From assembly GCA_963844395.1 (NCBI GenBank), contig CAWJNX010000001.1, forward strand, positions 310,001 to 374,000: a stretch of 64,000 nucleotides of DNA, given 5' to 3'. The position numbers and the translations under genes are program-made. Each line of letters begins with the position of its first letter. Position 1 is the stretch's first letter. Source of the stretch: VRUE01 sp963844395. Its GTDB lineage: Bacteria; Actinomycetota; Thermoleophilia; Solirubrobacterales; 70-9. Shown here in pieces: positions 8,116 to 17,977 of this stretch. The notes beneath the pieces are model-generated. The model made no database searches, was not told where the DNA came from, and saw only the letters and a list, made by a program, of their open reading frames with translations.

Positions 8116-8898
8116 GTGCATAGCGGGGAAACGGTCGCCGAGGCCCTTCGGCTGAAAGAGAAGGGCCTGAGCTATAAGGAAATCTCCACGCGCATTAGCG
8201 TCTCTCGGCCGACCATCAGAGACTGGTGTGCCGGAAAGCTCCCGCATTCCTTTCGTACCAAGCCGATCCTTTATGGACGGCAGATGGAGTTCGGAAATCG
8301 CTGCCGCGACTGCGGATCTGACCCGCACCACTTCGATCGGCTCTCGACAGCCTACGTCTATCTCCTTGGCCTCTATCTGGGCGACGGCTGCATTTCTGAA
8401 CATCCTCGATCGGTATTCCGCCTGCGGATTGCTCTCGATATGAAATACCAGGGGATCGTGGAGGAGTGCGCGGCGGCGATGCAAGCCGTCGTCCCGTGGA
8501 ACAAGGTGCATCAGCAGCTGACGCCCAAGAACTATGTGGAGGTTCACGCCTACTCGAAGTCATGGCCATGCCTTTTGCCTCAGCACGGCCCAGGAAAAAA
8601 GCATGACCGCGAAATCGCCCTCACCGACTGGCAACAGCATCTGGTCGATCTCGTTCCCAGTCTTCTCATTCGCGGGCTAATCCATTCCGACGGATGTCGA
8701 TTCATCAACACTGGAAGCAACGGCTGGGAAGCCCCTCGATACGCTTTCACGAACATCTCCGACGACATCAAGCAGATCTTCTGCGACGCTTGCGATCAGC
8801 TCGGCGTGCATTGGACAAAAGCTCCGCCAAAGTCCGTTTACGTCTCACGCAAGGCGGACGTCGCGAAACTGGACGAGTTCGTCGGTCCTAAGCGCTGA
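8116..8898 (+). CDS. HTH-LAGLIDADG nuclease-like protein, tRNA-Leu(CAG)-associated
   Basis: A 260-residue protein starting at GTG 8116. Residues 1-45 form a helix-turn-helix (EALRLKEKGLSYKEISTRIS, VSRPTIRDWCAGKLP). A CRDCG pair follows near residue 63. The first LAGLIDADG motif is YLLGLYLGDGC (about residue 83) and the second LIRGLIHSDGC (about 186); both catalytic-type Asp residues are kept, giving a single-chain two-motif enzyme like monomeric homing endonucleases. The end is LDEFVGPKR, shared with two paralogues at 27846 and 29444. GC is lower than the neighbours, suggesting transfer. It lies directly behind tRNA-Leu(CAG), itself downstream of a LexA-type box. Nuclease activity and target are inferred. 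Confidence 0.8.
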   Translation: MHSGETVAEALRLKEKGLSYKEISTRISVSRPTIRDWCAGKLPHSFRTKPILYGRQMEFGNRCRDCGSDPHHFDRLSTAYVYLLGLYLGDGCISEHPRSVFRLRIALDMKYQGIVEECAAAMQAVVPWNKVHQQLTPKNYVEVHAYSKSWPCLLPQHGPGKKHDREIALTDWQQHLVDLVPSLLIRGLIHSDGCRFINTGSNGWEAPRYAFTNISDDIKQIFCDACDQLGVHWTKAPPKSVYVSRKADVAKLDEFVGPKR

Positions 8899-8904
8899 CG
8901 CGAG

Positions 8905-9826
8905 CTAGGCCGGCTGCTGCGCCGGGGCCCTGTCCTGAACGCGGGCGGCCGTGGCGGCGATCTCCTCGACGAAGTCGGGCCAGAGATCGCGGGGGAGGTC
9001 GTGGCCCATGCCCTCGAAGATGCGCAGGCGGGAGTCGCGGATCGCTCGGGCGGTGGCGCGGCCGCCCACCGGCCGGATCAGCGGGTCGCGGCTGCCGTGC
9101 AGGACCGTGGCCGGCAGGCGCAGCCTTTCGCAGCGCCGCGGTGCGGTCGCCGGAGGCGGTGATCGCGTGCAGCTGGCGGGCGATGCCGGCGCGGCTGTGG
9201 GAGCGGTCGTAGGAGGCGCCGGCCAGCTTGCGGAAGTGCTCCTCGTCCATCGGGTAGTCGGGCGAGCCGATGACGCGGAAGACCTGCACCGAGTGCTCGA
9301 TCGCCGCCTCGCGCCCCTTGCCGGGCCTCGCGAGGAGCGTTCCCAGCGCCTTGTAGGCCGGCATGCTGATCCAGCGGTTGCCGGTCGTCGACATGATCGA
9401 GACCAGCGAGCGGACCCGCTCCGGGCACTCGATCGCGACGGTCTGGGCGATCATGCCGCCCATCGAGGCGCCGACCAGGTGCGCCGACTCGATCCCGAGA
9501 TGGTCCATCAGCCCGATCGTGTCCATCGGCCATGTCGCGCAGCAGATACGGCGCCGTGCCGCGGCGCCCGAGCAGCATGTCGGCGCGGCTCGGCAACCCG
9601 GCGCTGTCGATCTTGGTCGAGCGGCCGATGTCGCGGTTGTCGAAACGGACGACGCGGAAGCCGCGTGTCGGCGAGCATGCGCGCAGAACTCCTCGTCCCA
9701 GCCCAGCATCTGCGTCGCCAGGCCCATGATCAGGAGCAGCGGCTCGCCCTCCGGATCGCCGATCTCCTGGTAGGCGAGCTCGATCCCGTTGGCGGGGGCC
9801 ATGCGCTCCTCGCTGAGGACTGCCAT
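8905..9826 (-). CDS. Alpha/beta hydrolase (several frameshifts)
   Basis: Start at CAT 9824-9826 (MAVLSEERMAPANGIELAY). The reconstructed protein of about 300 residues has the alpha/beta-hydrolase layout: oxyanion-side LLLIMGLATQMLGW, VVRFDNRDIGRSTK, nucleophile elbow HLVGASMGGMIAQ (Ser), an acid in VLHGSRDPLIRP, and a late GMGHDLP segment for the catalytic His. It ends APAQQPA. Frame changes lie near 9.13, 9.53 and 9.67 kb; all motifs survive, so sequence error is likelier than decay. Convergent with the LAGLIDADG gene, six bases apart. Substrate unknown. Confidence 0.75.
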
Positions 9827-9886
9827 CCGACGATGGTACCCGCGGTACCGGCGACGAACCTGCCGATGCGCAGGTAGGTTTGTGCG

Positions 9887-11011
9887 GTGCGGACCGCGAT
9901 CGTCTCCGACCTGCACCTTGGCAGCGCCTTCGGCGAGGACCTGCTCCGCGATGCCGGGATCCGGCGGGCACGCTGCTCGACGAGATAGCCGGCGCCGATC
10001 GGCTCGTCCTGCTCGGCGACGCGCTCGAGCTGCGCGAACTGCCGCTGGCCGCTGTCCTCGACGGGCGTTCGCCCGTTCTTCGAGGAGCTGGGCGAGGCGA
10101 TGGCCGGCCGGCCAGGTGGTGCTCGTCCCCGGCAACCACGACCACCGTCTGGCCGAGCCGCTGCTCGAGCGCCAGGCGATCGACGAGCAGCCGCTGGGCC
10201 TGGAGCAGGTGGCCGAGCCGGCCGGCGAGGCGGCGCGGCAGGATCGACCGCTGGCTCGGACGGCGCCGAGCTGCAGCATCGCCTACCCGGGCGATCTGGC
10301 TGCGAGACGACGTCTACGCCATGCACGGGCACTACATGGACTGCCACTGGCGGCTGCCGCGCATCGAGTGCGTGGCGGCGGCGAGCGTGATGCGCGCCTT
10401 CGGCCCGCTCCCGGAGGCCGCCCGGCCGGGCGACTACGAGCGGGTGCTGCGTCCCGTTTACGGCCTCTCCTTCTCCCTCGCCCAGTCCGGGCTGGCGCGG
10501 CGGGCGACCAGGCCCTCCGAGCGCGCCTGGCGCACCGATGGCGGCCCGCAACCGCGCCGACGGCCGCGTTCGGCGAGCGGCGCTGCGGGCAGCCATCGCC
10601 GCCGGCGTCCCGGCGACGATATGGAGCCTCAACCGCGCGCTGCGGGCCGAGTTCGCGGTCGACCTCTCCGCCGCCTCGATCACGCGCAGCGGCATCGCCG
10701 CCGCGACCGAGCTGGTCGCGACGGCTCGGGGTCGAGGCCGGCCACGTGATCACCGGCCATACCCACCGCGGCGGCCCGGCCGACGAGGAGGTCGGGGTGG
10801 GAGCTGCCGGGGGGCGGCCGCCTCCACAACACCGGCAGCTGGGTCTTCGCCTCGGCCTTCCACCGCCCGGGCACGCCTCCCGGCCCCTACTGGCCGGGAA
10901 CCGTCACCTGGCTGGAGGACGAGCGGGCCGCCGCGTCACGTCCGCCTGCTGCTCGACCACGGCCGCGACGAGCTGCGGGCGATCGCGCGCCGCCTTGCCG
11001 TCAACGCCTAG
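9887..11011 (+). CDS. Calcineurin-like metallophosphoesterase (many frameshifts)
   Basis: Reading across frames from GTG 9887 gives the full metal-binding set: VSDLHLG (DxH), LLGDALE (GD), VPGNHDH (GNHD), MHGHYMD, and TGHTHRGGP (GHxH). That is the calcineurin-like/UDP-diacylglucosamine hydrolase type of phosphoesterase fold with two metal ions. The frame changes at least six times between 9.96 and 10.95 kb, yet every motif is intact. It is divergent from the hydrolase with 60 bases between starts. Substrate not determinable. Confidence 0.7.
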
Positions 11012-11064
11012 CCTGTTCGTCTCGTCGCCATAAGGCGCACGAAAGAACACCGGAAGAGCGTGCT

Positions 11065-11947
11065 TCAGGCCCGCAACCACTCGGCGACGATGCGGCCGAT
11101 CTCCTCGCCGGCGTCCTCTTGGAGGAAGTGCCCGGCGCCCTCGATCGGGCGCGGCGGCGGGAAGTTCAGCCGCTCGGATACCCGCTCGCCGACCGAGAAG
11201 GGCAGCACCGGATCGGAGTCCGCCCAGAGGACCAGCGTCGGCCGCTCATCGTCGCGCAGCGCGTCCGCAACCTGCCTGCCCTCCGCTGCCCCGGGCGCAT
11301 CGGGCTCGGTCGGCATGATCAGCGGGAAGGCGCGGGCGCCGGCCTTCGACTCCGGGCGTCGGGTAGGGAGCCTCGTAGGCGGCGATCACCTCGTCGCCCG
11401 GGTCGTTCGCGCAGCCACCCTTGACGAGGAAGCCGACCGGCACGTCCTCGTTCTCGCGGACGAACTCGCGGAATTTGAGCCACGTCTCGCTCATCTGCTG
11501 TTGGCCGGTGAAGGGCCCGGTCTCCATGATCACCAGTCGGGAGAACCGCTCGGGGTGCTCGACCGCGAGCCGCAGGCCGATCGGGCCGCCCCAGTCGTGG
11601 CAGACGGCGGTGGCGCCGCGGATGTCGAGCTCCTCCAGCAGCGCCGCCATCAGCTCGACATGGCGGTCGTAGGTGTACCAGGAGAGGTCGGTGGGCTTGT
11701 CGGAGCGGCCAAAGCCTGCGTAGTCCGGGGCGATGCAGCGATAGCCCGCGTCGCGCACCGGCGGGATCGTCTTGCGCCAGAGGAACGACCAGGTCGGCTC
11801 GCCGTGGAAGAAGACGACCGGCTCCCCCTCCCCCTCGTCGAGATAGGCGAGCCGCAGGCCGTCGATCTCGGCGTAGCTCGACTCGAAGGGGAAGTCCGGC
11901 AGCCCCCGCAGGCGCTCCTCCGGCGTTCTGACGAAATCGATGCCCAT
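11065..11947 (-). CDS. Haloalkane dehalogenase-like hydrolase (one frameshift)
   Basis: A protein of about 294 residues (MGIDFVRTPEERLRGLPDF...) with HGEPTWSFLWRK (oxyanion/halide Trp), VCHDWGGPIGLR (the nucleophile is Asp, as in haloalkane dehalogenases rather than Ser), the acid in LWADSDPVLP and the catalytic His in IEGAGHFLQED. This set matches DhlA/DhmA-type haloalkane dehalogenases, which hydrolyse carbon-halogen bonds. Related epoxide hydrolases share parts of the pattern. A frame change occurs near 11.34 kb between cap and acid segments. Confidence 0.75.
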
Positions 11948-12038
11948 TGGCTAGCTGGCCAGCCTACCGGCCCGCCGGGGCGACGTTCCGACGATTAGCC
12001 ACCCACTATGGGTGGCTAAGTGCACACAGGGCACAGGC

Positions 12039-13686
12039 CTAAGCGATGCGGCGCTCGAAGGTCTTCTCCAGCGCGGTCTCTTCCTCCTCGTCAGGGATGG
12101 TCTTGTCGAGCCGCACGATCGAGTTGCGACCGTCGAGCCTGACGGTCGCCACCTGGTTGTCGAAGTAGGGACCCTCGAGGCAGCGCCAGCGAATGCCGGG
12201 GTCGGGTGCGCCCGCCAGCTGCGCAAGTCCGCGTGCGACGACCTCGGCCGGCTTCGTAAAGCCGGTCCGCACGACGCGGCGCTCTTTGTCGTCGAGCGGG
12301 ATTGCGGTAGGGCGAGCAGACGGCTTGCACCACTCGGCTCTCGACCCCCGCGTCCTTCTTGAACGCGACGTCGAAGAGGTAGGCGTGGTGGACGTCGCCG
12401 GAGAGGATCACGATCGAGGCGGGCGGCTTGCCCCGCTTGCCGGAGCCGACCTCTTCGAGCAGTCGTCGCATGCGGTGGAAGGACATCTCGAATGCCGCCC
12501 AATGATCGAAGTCGAGCGCCCGCCGCAGCTTCTCGCTCGCTTTCGCCGCCAGGCCGCCGCAGGCGCCGTCGCAGAGCCGCTCGTTCCAGGCCTCGAGGTG
12601 GTGGAAGGTCGGCGAGAGCAGGAAGGGGACGGTGGTGCCGATCAAGAGGTGGTCGAAGTCGCCGTTGGCGTGGTCGACGATCCACTCCCAGACCTCGTCG
12701 TCGAACATCGAGCGGCGCTCCTTGCGTCAGCACCCGCGCCGCCCGCGAGTCCATGAAGATCGCCCGCACGCCGTCGATGTCGCGGCAAAGCTCCAGCGCG
12801 TTCCGGAGGCGGTCGAGTCGATGCTCCTCGCCCACTCGCGCAGCACCTCGGTCGCGTCGGGGTTGCCTCTCACCTTGGCGTAGATCTCGTTCTCCTCGTC
12901 GAGGTCGCGCGGCGAGAGGTTGCCGATGTGCTGGTAGATCCAGTAGCTCATGATCCCGCCGACGGCGCGCTCGTGCCACCAGTGCTTGCCGTCCATCTCG
13001 TCGTGCCAGGAGCGCGAGATGTTCCAGTCGTCGCTCATGTCGTGGTCGTCCCAGACCATCGAGAGCGAGACCGTCGAGAAGAGCCAGCGGATCAGCGGGT
13101 CCTGCCAGGACTCGTGGTAGAGCCAGGTGTACTCCTCGAAGTCGATCACCTCTTCGCCGGGAGGCTGGCTCGTGTCGCGTTTGGCTTTGATCCTCTCGCG
13201 CACCTCAGGCGAGCCCTCGTCTACGTAGACCTGGTCGCCGAGCAGGAAGAGCAGCTCTGGCCAGTTGTCGCGATCGTCGCGAATCATCTGCCGGGCGAGG
13301 ACGTAGAGCGCGTCGAGCTCGTGCCCGTCTTCGTCCTCGTCTTTCGGCCTGGTGTAGGGCTCCTCGTGGGGGAGCGCCACCCGGCAGGAGCCGAAGCAGA
13401 TGTCAAGGGGCTTGCCTGGGCTAAAGGTGCGGATCGCGCTCGGGGGAAGGTCCTGGTCGGGCAGGGGCCAGCGCTGCTCGCCGTCGAGCGCGACACCGTA
13501 CTCGTAGAACCCGCCGGGCTCCAGACCTTCAATCCGGACCAGCGCGTAATGGTGCCCCCCGACCCCGAAGGTCGGCTCGCGGCGGCCGAGGATCTCGACC
13601 TCGCAGGGACCGCTCGTCTCAACCCAAACCGTCGCCTCCGTTTCGGAGACGTAGCGGAGCAAGGGTCCTAAGACTAGATCTGGCAT
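12039..13686 (-). CDS. PhoD-like phosphatase/phosphodiesterase (two frameshifts)
   Basis: Start at CAT 13684-13686 (MPDLVLGPLLRYVSE). The N-terminal beta domain (ATVWVETSGPCEVEILG ... GFYEYGV) precedes a metallophosphatase domain with CFGSCR, FLLGDQVYVDEG, SMVWDDHDMSDDWN and, after a frame change near 12.73 kb, VILSGDVHHAYLF. These are hallmarks of PhoD-like enzymes (DUF7800 plus PhoD family). No signal peptide is seen, so it is probably cytoplasmic, unlike classical TAT-exported PhoD. The second frame change is near 12.3 kb. The C-terminus ends EKTFERRIA. Confidence 0.75.
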
Positions 13687-13867
13687 TGGTTGACCGGCTT
13701 CCCCCCTTTGGCGCTTTCTATTACCCATCGGCGTCCTGCTCACACGCACGACGGCAAGGTGCCTGGAAGTACAGGTGCGCACGATTTGCTTCAGCGCTCG
13801 GGAACAACGCCCCAGAAGCGAAGATGGCCTTGGGTCACATCCTGCCCCGTGCACGAAAGGTTGACGC

Positions 13868-14260
13868 ATGAATGACGAAAGCCTGATCAGCGGCTGGTGG
13901 GTCTTTGCCGGCGCGCTGCTCTTGATCGCCGGCGTCCTCAACATCATCTACGGGATCGCCGCGATCGGCGACTCGAAGTTCTTCACCGAGAACGCCACCT
14001 ACATCATCAGCGGCCTCAACACCTGGGGCTGGGTCCACCTGATCGTCGGTGTGCTCGAGCTGGTCGCCGCGTTCTCACTGTTCTCGGGCGGCGAGTTCGG
14101 CCGCTGGTTCGGCATCTTCGTCGCCTCCCTCAACGCGATCGGCGCCCTGCTGGCGCTGCCCGCCTACCCGTTCTGGTCGCTGGCGGTATTCGCCCTCTCG
14201 ATCATCATCGTCTACAAGCTGGCGGAAGGCCCGCGAGGTCCAACGGTAGAGCGCGTCTAA
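13868..14260 (+). CDS. DUF7144 family membrane protein
   Basis: A 130-residue protein with four transmembrane segments: WWVFAGALLLIAGVLNIIYG, WGWVHLIVGVLELVAAFSLF, GIFVASLNAIGALLALPAY and WSLAVFALSIIIVYKLA. The pattern (WVxFAGxLLLIxGxxNxIxG, WGWxHLIxG) is the small actinobacterial DUF7144 membrane family; function unknown. The tail is convergent with, and overlaps, the RDD gene end. Confidence 0.75.
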   Translation: MNDESLISGWWVFAGALLLIAGVLNIIYGIAAIGDSKFFTENATYIISGLNTWGWVHLIVGVLELVAAFSLFSGGEFGRWFGIFVASLNAIGALLALPAYPFWSLAVFALSIIIVYKLAEGPRGPTVERV

Positions 14261-15350
14261 GGGTCAGCCGCGCAGCGGCGACCCGGACACCTGTTGCGGA
14301 CGAAGGCCCTGGGACCCCGGGGCCTTCGTCCGTTCCGGGCTCCTCGCCTGCGATCGGCTCGCTCAGGTCCAGGCGCGACCAAGGCGCCGGCGCCCGCTCG
14401 CGGATCTCGTAGAGGACGTCGACCCCGGCCAGCCGGTCCTGCCAGCCGCGTCGCCGTTCGTCGAAGACGACGCCGAGAAACCCGAGGCCGAGGGGGAGCG
14501 CCGCCAGGCCGAGCCCGACCAGCCGCTTCAGCGAGCGGCCGAGCGGCAGGCCACGCCCTTCGACTCCCAGCCTGATGCCGAAGAAGCGCATGCCGGGCGT
14601 CTGCGCGGCCAGCGACCAGAAGGCGACCAGGTAGAAGGCGGCGAGGGAGAACCAGGCGCCGCCGCCGAGCGCCAGGGCGAGCCCGGAGACACCGCCGCCG
14701 TCGTCGGAGAAGAAGGAGCCGATCAGCGCCGCGATCGCCGCCAGGCCCGAGAAGGCGAGGTTGACGATCAGCATGTCGAGCGCGAAAGCGAGCGCTCTCG
14801 TGATTCCACCCGCACGCGCGGTCGGCACTGACCGCCGCGTCCGGAAGAAGACCCGCCGCACGATCCGCTCGAGGATGTCGTCGAGGCGGCGGCTGGCGTC
14901 GCCGATCGTGTGGCCGACGTCCTCGACGAAGCCGACGCTCTGGGCGCTGATCGCGGCGCGCAGCTCGGGCGCCTCGGCGATCCGCTCGACCAGTCGCTGT
15001 GCCTCCTCGCTGGCCAGCAGCCGCCGCCAGACCTCGTCGACCATCTCGCTGTCGAGCGCCTCGATCAGCGCTTTCTTCACGGTCTCGCTCTCGAGCGCGC
15101 CGTGCACGGCGTCCTCGACCAGCGGCCCCTGCAGAACCCGCACCAGGGCGCGCTCGACTGCGTCGCTTTCAACCGCCGCGACCATCGCCTCCTCAGCCGC
15201 CGACTGAACGGCGCGCTCGACGCCCGTCGCCCGACCGACGCTGCGGGCACTGCGGACACCGGCGCCCAACAGCCGCACCGAGAGCGGCAACGGCCTTCCG
15301 GCGGGACCTTCTCCGGGAGAGGCGCCCGGCGGAGCCGGACCGTCGCCCAT
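14205..15350 (-). CDS. RDD family membrane protein with long helical N-terminus
   Basis: Residues 30-165 are a charged helical region with repeated units built on ESxxVExAL / SEMVDEVW. They are followed by an RDD domain: RALAFALDMLIVNLAFSGL, two to three more hydrophobic helices, and TPGMRFFGIRLGVEGRGL, the conserved TxGkxxxGlrv stretch. The RDD family includes ion transporters and uncharacterised membrane proteins. The stop at 14205 makes the last about 60 residues cross an intergenic-type hairpin and overlap the convergent gene, so the true C-terminus may be just after LSEPIAGEE. Confidence 0.7.
   Translation of the reverse strand: MGDGPAPPGASPGEGPAGRPLPLSVRLLGAGVRSARSVGRATGVERAVQSAAEEAMVAAVESDAVERALVRVLQGPLVEDAVHGALESETVKKALIEALDSEMVDEVWRRLLASEEAQRLVERIAEAPELRAAISAQSVGFVEDVGHTIGDASRRLDDILERIVRRVFFRTRRSVPTARAGGITRALAFALDMLIVNLAFSGLAAIAALIGSFFSDDGGGVSGLALALGGGAWFSLAAFYLVAFWSLAAQTPGMRFFGIRLGVEGRGLPLGRSLKRLVGLGLAALPLGLGFLGVVFDERRRGWQDRLAGVDVLYEIRERAPAPWSRLDLSEPIAGEEPGTDEGPGVPGPSSATGVRVAAARLTLRRALPLDLAGLPPACRR
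14297..14332. terminator. Bidirectional hairpin terminator
   Basis: CGGACGAAGGCCC (14297-14309) and GGGCCTTCGTCCG (14320-14332) form a perfect 13-base-pair stem with a ten-base loop between convergent genes. There is no T-run, typical for GC-rich actinobacteria. Confidence 0.6.
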
Positions 15351-15355
15351 CGCGT

Positions 15356-15736
15356 TCAGTCCTGCGCCTGCTCGGCGGCGCGCTCGCGCACGTCGGCCTT
15401 CTGCTCGAGCGTCATCGCGCCGGGATGGCCGTCACCCGGCCACGGGGTGAGGATCAGCAGCAGCCTGGCGTCGGCGCGGGCGGCGACCGTGTGACGCTCG
15501 CCAGGCGCGAACTCGAAGAGATGCCCCTCCCCGGCCTCGATCCGCTCGCCGTCGGCAGTCGTCACCTCGACCTCGCCCGCCGCAACGATGAGGCGGGAGC
15601 ACTCGTGGACCTCGTGCTCCTGCAGCTCCTCTCCGGCGGGGAGATTGAGTAGGACGGTTCGCGCGTCGTCGCCCGAGGCCAGGATCAGCGGCTCGTGCGG
15701 CTTGACGTCGGCGGTTTTCAGGTCCCAACTGCGCAT
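15356..15736 (-). CDS. Small cupin-domain protein
   Basis: A 126-residue protein (MRSWDLKTADVKPHEPLIL) with a single cupin barrel: LPAGEELQEHEVHECSRLIVAAGEVEV holds the first motif (with an H..H..E type arrangement) and GHLFEFAPGERHTVAARADAR the second motif. Such proteins bind a metal and often a small ligand. It follows the RDD gene on the same strand with five bases between, but that gene lies downstream. Specific role unknown. Confidence 0.7.
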   Translation of the reverse strand: MRSWDLKTADVKPHEPLILASGDDARTVLLNLPAGEELQEHEVHECSRLIVAAGEVEVTTADGERIEAGEGHLFEFAPGERHTVAARADARLLLILTPWPGDGHPGAMTLEQKADVRERAAEQAQD

Positions 15737-15779
15737 CGTCGGTGTTGTAGCAGGATCGTGCGAAAAGCGACAGGGACGC

Positions 15780-16256
15780 TCAGGGGTTGCGGTCCGCGAG
15801 GTGGGCGACGAGGCGGTCGACGAACTCCGCCTGCGCCTCGAGGACCCTGCGCCGCGCCTCCTCCGGCTCGAACCACTCCGCCCGGTCCACCTCCGGGAAC
15901 TCGCGCTCAGTGCCGGAGCGCGGCGGCCACTCCATCGCGAACATGTTGCTACGCAGCTCCGCCGGGTCGAAGTCGCCCTCGGCCGCCCAGGCTCGCACAA
16001 CCTTGCCGCCTTTCTGCTTGACCGAGCCAAGATCGATCAGCGCCTCGGGCTCAATCGCGGGCGCGTCCCCCAGCTCCTCGCCCAGCTCGCGCAGAGCGCA
16101 GTCGCGCGCCTCCTCCCCGTCTCCGTATTCGCCCTTCGGGATCGACCAGGCGCCGAGGTCCTTCTTCTCCCAGTAGGGCCCACCGGGATGGACGAGCAGC
16201 AGCTCGGCGGCGCTTCCCGCCAGCCGGAAGAGCAGTATCCCTGCACTCTGCTTCAA
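15780..16256 (-). CDS. NUDIX hydrolase
   Basis: A 158-residue protein. The Nudix box reads GEYGDGEEARDCALRELGEE followed by LG, fitting GX5EX7REUXEEXGU. The preceding WSIPKG and following EWFEPEEARRRVLEAQ resemble the NUDIX subgroup that includes phosphohistidine-phosphatase-coupled and diadenosine polyphosphate hydrolases (MutT/Ap4A-like). It hydrolyses a nucleoside diphosphate linked to another group; the substrate is not clear. Confidence 0.85.
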   Translation of the reverse strand: MKQSAGILLFRLAGSAAELLLVHPGGPYWEKKDLGAWSIPKGEYGDGEEARDCALRELGEELGDAPAIEPEALIDLGSVKQKGGKVVRAWAAEGDFDPAELRSNMFAMEWPPRSGTEREFPEVDRAEWFEPEEARRRVLEAQAEFVDRLVAHLADRNP

Positions 16257-16397
16257 CCGCGCAGGCGCTCGTCCTCGTGCAGCTCGTCCACGTTCCTCGG
16301 AGCTGCCTCCATGACCGCGATTTTTACCGGATCTTTACCCAGCGGCAAGCCGCAGCCGCGAAACTTGGTCTTACGACCCACAGCGGAAGGAGACACC

Positions 16398-16592
16398 ATG
16401 CCGCAGATACTCGTAGTGGCCAATCCCCACGACGACACCGCTAGCGCGGTCGTGTACCGAGAGGGAATCAGCCTCAGCGATCTCGAGTCCGACCACTTCT
16501 CGGGTCAGCTCGTGGAGCGGGTCGGCTGGGCGGTGCTCGACGCCGACGAGCTCGAGCACGGCAATGACGAGGACTCCTCTACCGGCGACTGA
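16398..16592 (+). CDS. Small hypothetical acidic protein
   Basis: A 64-residue protein starting MPQILVVANPHDD with GGAAGGAG seven bases upstream. It is acidic (GISLSDLESDHFSGQLVERV, DADELEHGNDEDSS) and has no recognised domain. A good ribosome site and a hairpin directly behind it support a real, monocistronic gene. Confidence 0.5.
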   Translation: MPQILVVANPHDDTASAVVYREGISLSDLESDHFSGQLVERVGWAVLDADELEHGNDEDSSTGD

Positions 16593-16617
16593 CGTCGTCG
16601 AGCCGACATCGGCCGGT

Positions 16618-16649
16618 CGCCAAGGGAGTTGAGTGGCACTCCCTTGGCG
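16618..16649 (+). terminator. Hairpin terminator
   Basis: CGCCAAGGGAGT (16618-16629) pairs perfectly with ACTCCCTTGGCG (16638-16649) around an eight-base loop, 26 bases after the stop of the small acidic protein and before the binding-protein gene. Confidence 0.65.
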
Positions 16650-16774
16650 GTCATCGGCCGGGGCGGTGAACCTGCGACCGGTGGATGAGGGAGGATGCGG
16701 GCGGCCATCCACTCGGTGGGCCCGGACCCAGACGCCCAATGCGGCTCACCCCGCCCCGAAAGGAACAGCCACTG

Positions 16775-17947
16775 ATGCAACGCAAGACCTGGCTCGTAGC
16801 CGCATTCAGCCTCGCCCTCCTCGCCTTCGCCGCCGTGGGTTGCGGCGACTCCGACTCCGATGACAGCGGCTCGAGCACCTTTCGGGTAGGGCTGGAGGCG
16901 CCGCTCTCAGGCGAACTGTCCGTGCTCGGCGAGGGAATGCTGAACGGGGCGGAGCTGGCCGCGGCGCAGCTCAATGAGCACGGCGGGATCCTCGGCGAGC
17001 AGGTAGAGATCGTCGCGATCGACGACGGCGGCGATCCCGCGACGGGCGTGGAGGCGGCGAAGTCCGCGATCGACGACGGCCTCGACGGCATCGTCGGCCC
17101 CTACAACTCCGGCGTCGGGATCGAGACGCTGCCGCTTTACATCGATGCCGGCTTGGTGCCGGTCAGGCTGACCTCCGATACCTCGACCAACGGCCTCGGC
17201 TTCACCCTGCAGCCGATGACCTACCAGATCGCCCCCGTCGCATCGGAGGCCTTGACCGAGTGGCTCGGAGCCGAAACCGTCGCGATCGCCTACGACCCGA
17301 CCCAGAACTACACGGTCTCAGTCTCCAAGGCGCTGAAGAAGTCGCTCGAGCAGGCCGGGGTGACCGTCACCGCTTACGAGAAGGTGCAGCCCGGCAAGGA
17401 GAGCTACGCCGACGTCGTTGACAAACTGGCGGCCCAGGAGCCCGACGCGATCTACGCCGCGGTCTACTACCCCGAGGGCGGCCTGATCGCCAAGCAGATG
17501 CACGAGGACGAAGTGCAGTCGCAGTGCATCGCCGACTACGGCTCATACGACACCGCCTTCGTCGAGACCGCCGGCATCCCCGCCGCGCGAGCCTGCCCGG
17601 TGGTCGGCGTACCCGCACCCGAAGACTTCGCCGGCGCCAGCGCCAAGGTCGACCAGTACCGCGACGAGTTCGACGAGAACCCCGGCACCTGGAGCCCTTA
17701 CACCTACGACTCGCTGAACTTCCTCGCCGACGGTGTCGAGAAGGCAAACGGCACCGCCGCCAAGAAGCTCACCAGCGCCCTCAACGGCGTCAAGAACTGG
17801 CAAGGCTGGACCGGCTCGGTCACTATCGACCCGAGCAACGGAAACCGCCAGCCCGCAACCGTGGTGATCGTCGAAACCGACGCCCAGGGCCGGCTCAACG
17901 TCGACGACGAGTGGGCGAAAGCGGTCGGTGCTCCCTACCGCGAGTAA
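16775..17947 (+). CDS. Branched-chain-amino-acid-type ABC substrate-binding lipoprotein
   Basis: Start at ATG 16775 (MQRKTWLVAAFSLALLAFAAVGC) with GAAAGGA upstream; an in-frame upstream start would put 30 residues before the signal. The lipobox is AAVGC. The mature part is a Peripla_BP_6 (type I periplasmic binding) fold: VGLEAPLSGELSVLGEGMLNGAELA, VDDGGDPATG-like VAIDDGGDPATGVEAAK, IVGPYNSGV. It probably delivers an amino acid or similar ligand, but no permease or ATPase genes are adjacent, so it is solitary or acts as a sensor. A T8 run follows at about 17967. Confidence 0.8.
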   Translation: MQRKTWLVAAFSLALLAFAAVGCGDSDSDDSGSSTFRVGLEAPLSGELSVLGEGMLNGAELAAAQLNEHGGILGEQVEIVAIDDGGDPATGVEAAKSAIDDGLDGIVGPYNSGVGIETLPLYIDAGLVPVRLTSDTSTNGLGFTLQPMTYQIAPVASEALTEWLGAETVAIAYDPTQNYTVSVSKALKKSLEQAGVTVTAYEKVQPGKESYADVVDKLAAQEPDAIYAAVYYPEGGLIAKQMHEDEVQSQCIADYGSYDTAFVETAGIPAARACPVVGVPAPEDFAGASAKVDQYRDEFDENPGTWSPYTYDSLNFLADGVEKANGTAAKKLTSALNGVKNWQGWTGSVTIDPSNGNRQPATVVIVETDAQGRLNVDDEWAKAVGAPYRE

Positions 17948-17977
17948 AAGCGTCCGCTGGTAAGGTTTTTTTTCGCG

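Noticed and set aside
8116..8898. WhiA-type regulator (LAGLIDADG plus HTH)
   Set aside because: WhiA has a C-terminal HTH and degenerate LAGLIDADG motifs; here the HTH is N-terminal and both acidic residues are kept, with three copies next to tRNAs.
9887..11011. Long overlapping Arg/Ala/Pro-rich frames on both strands as separate genes
   Set aside because: They are shadow frames of high-GC coding DNA; the metal-binding motifs lie only in the reconstructed phosphoesterase.
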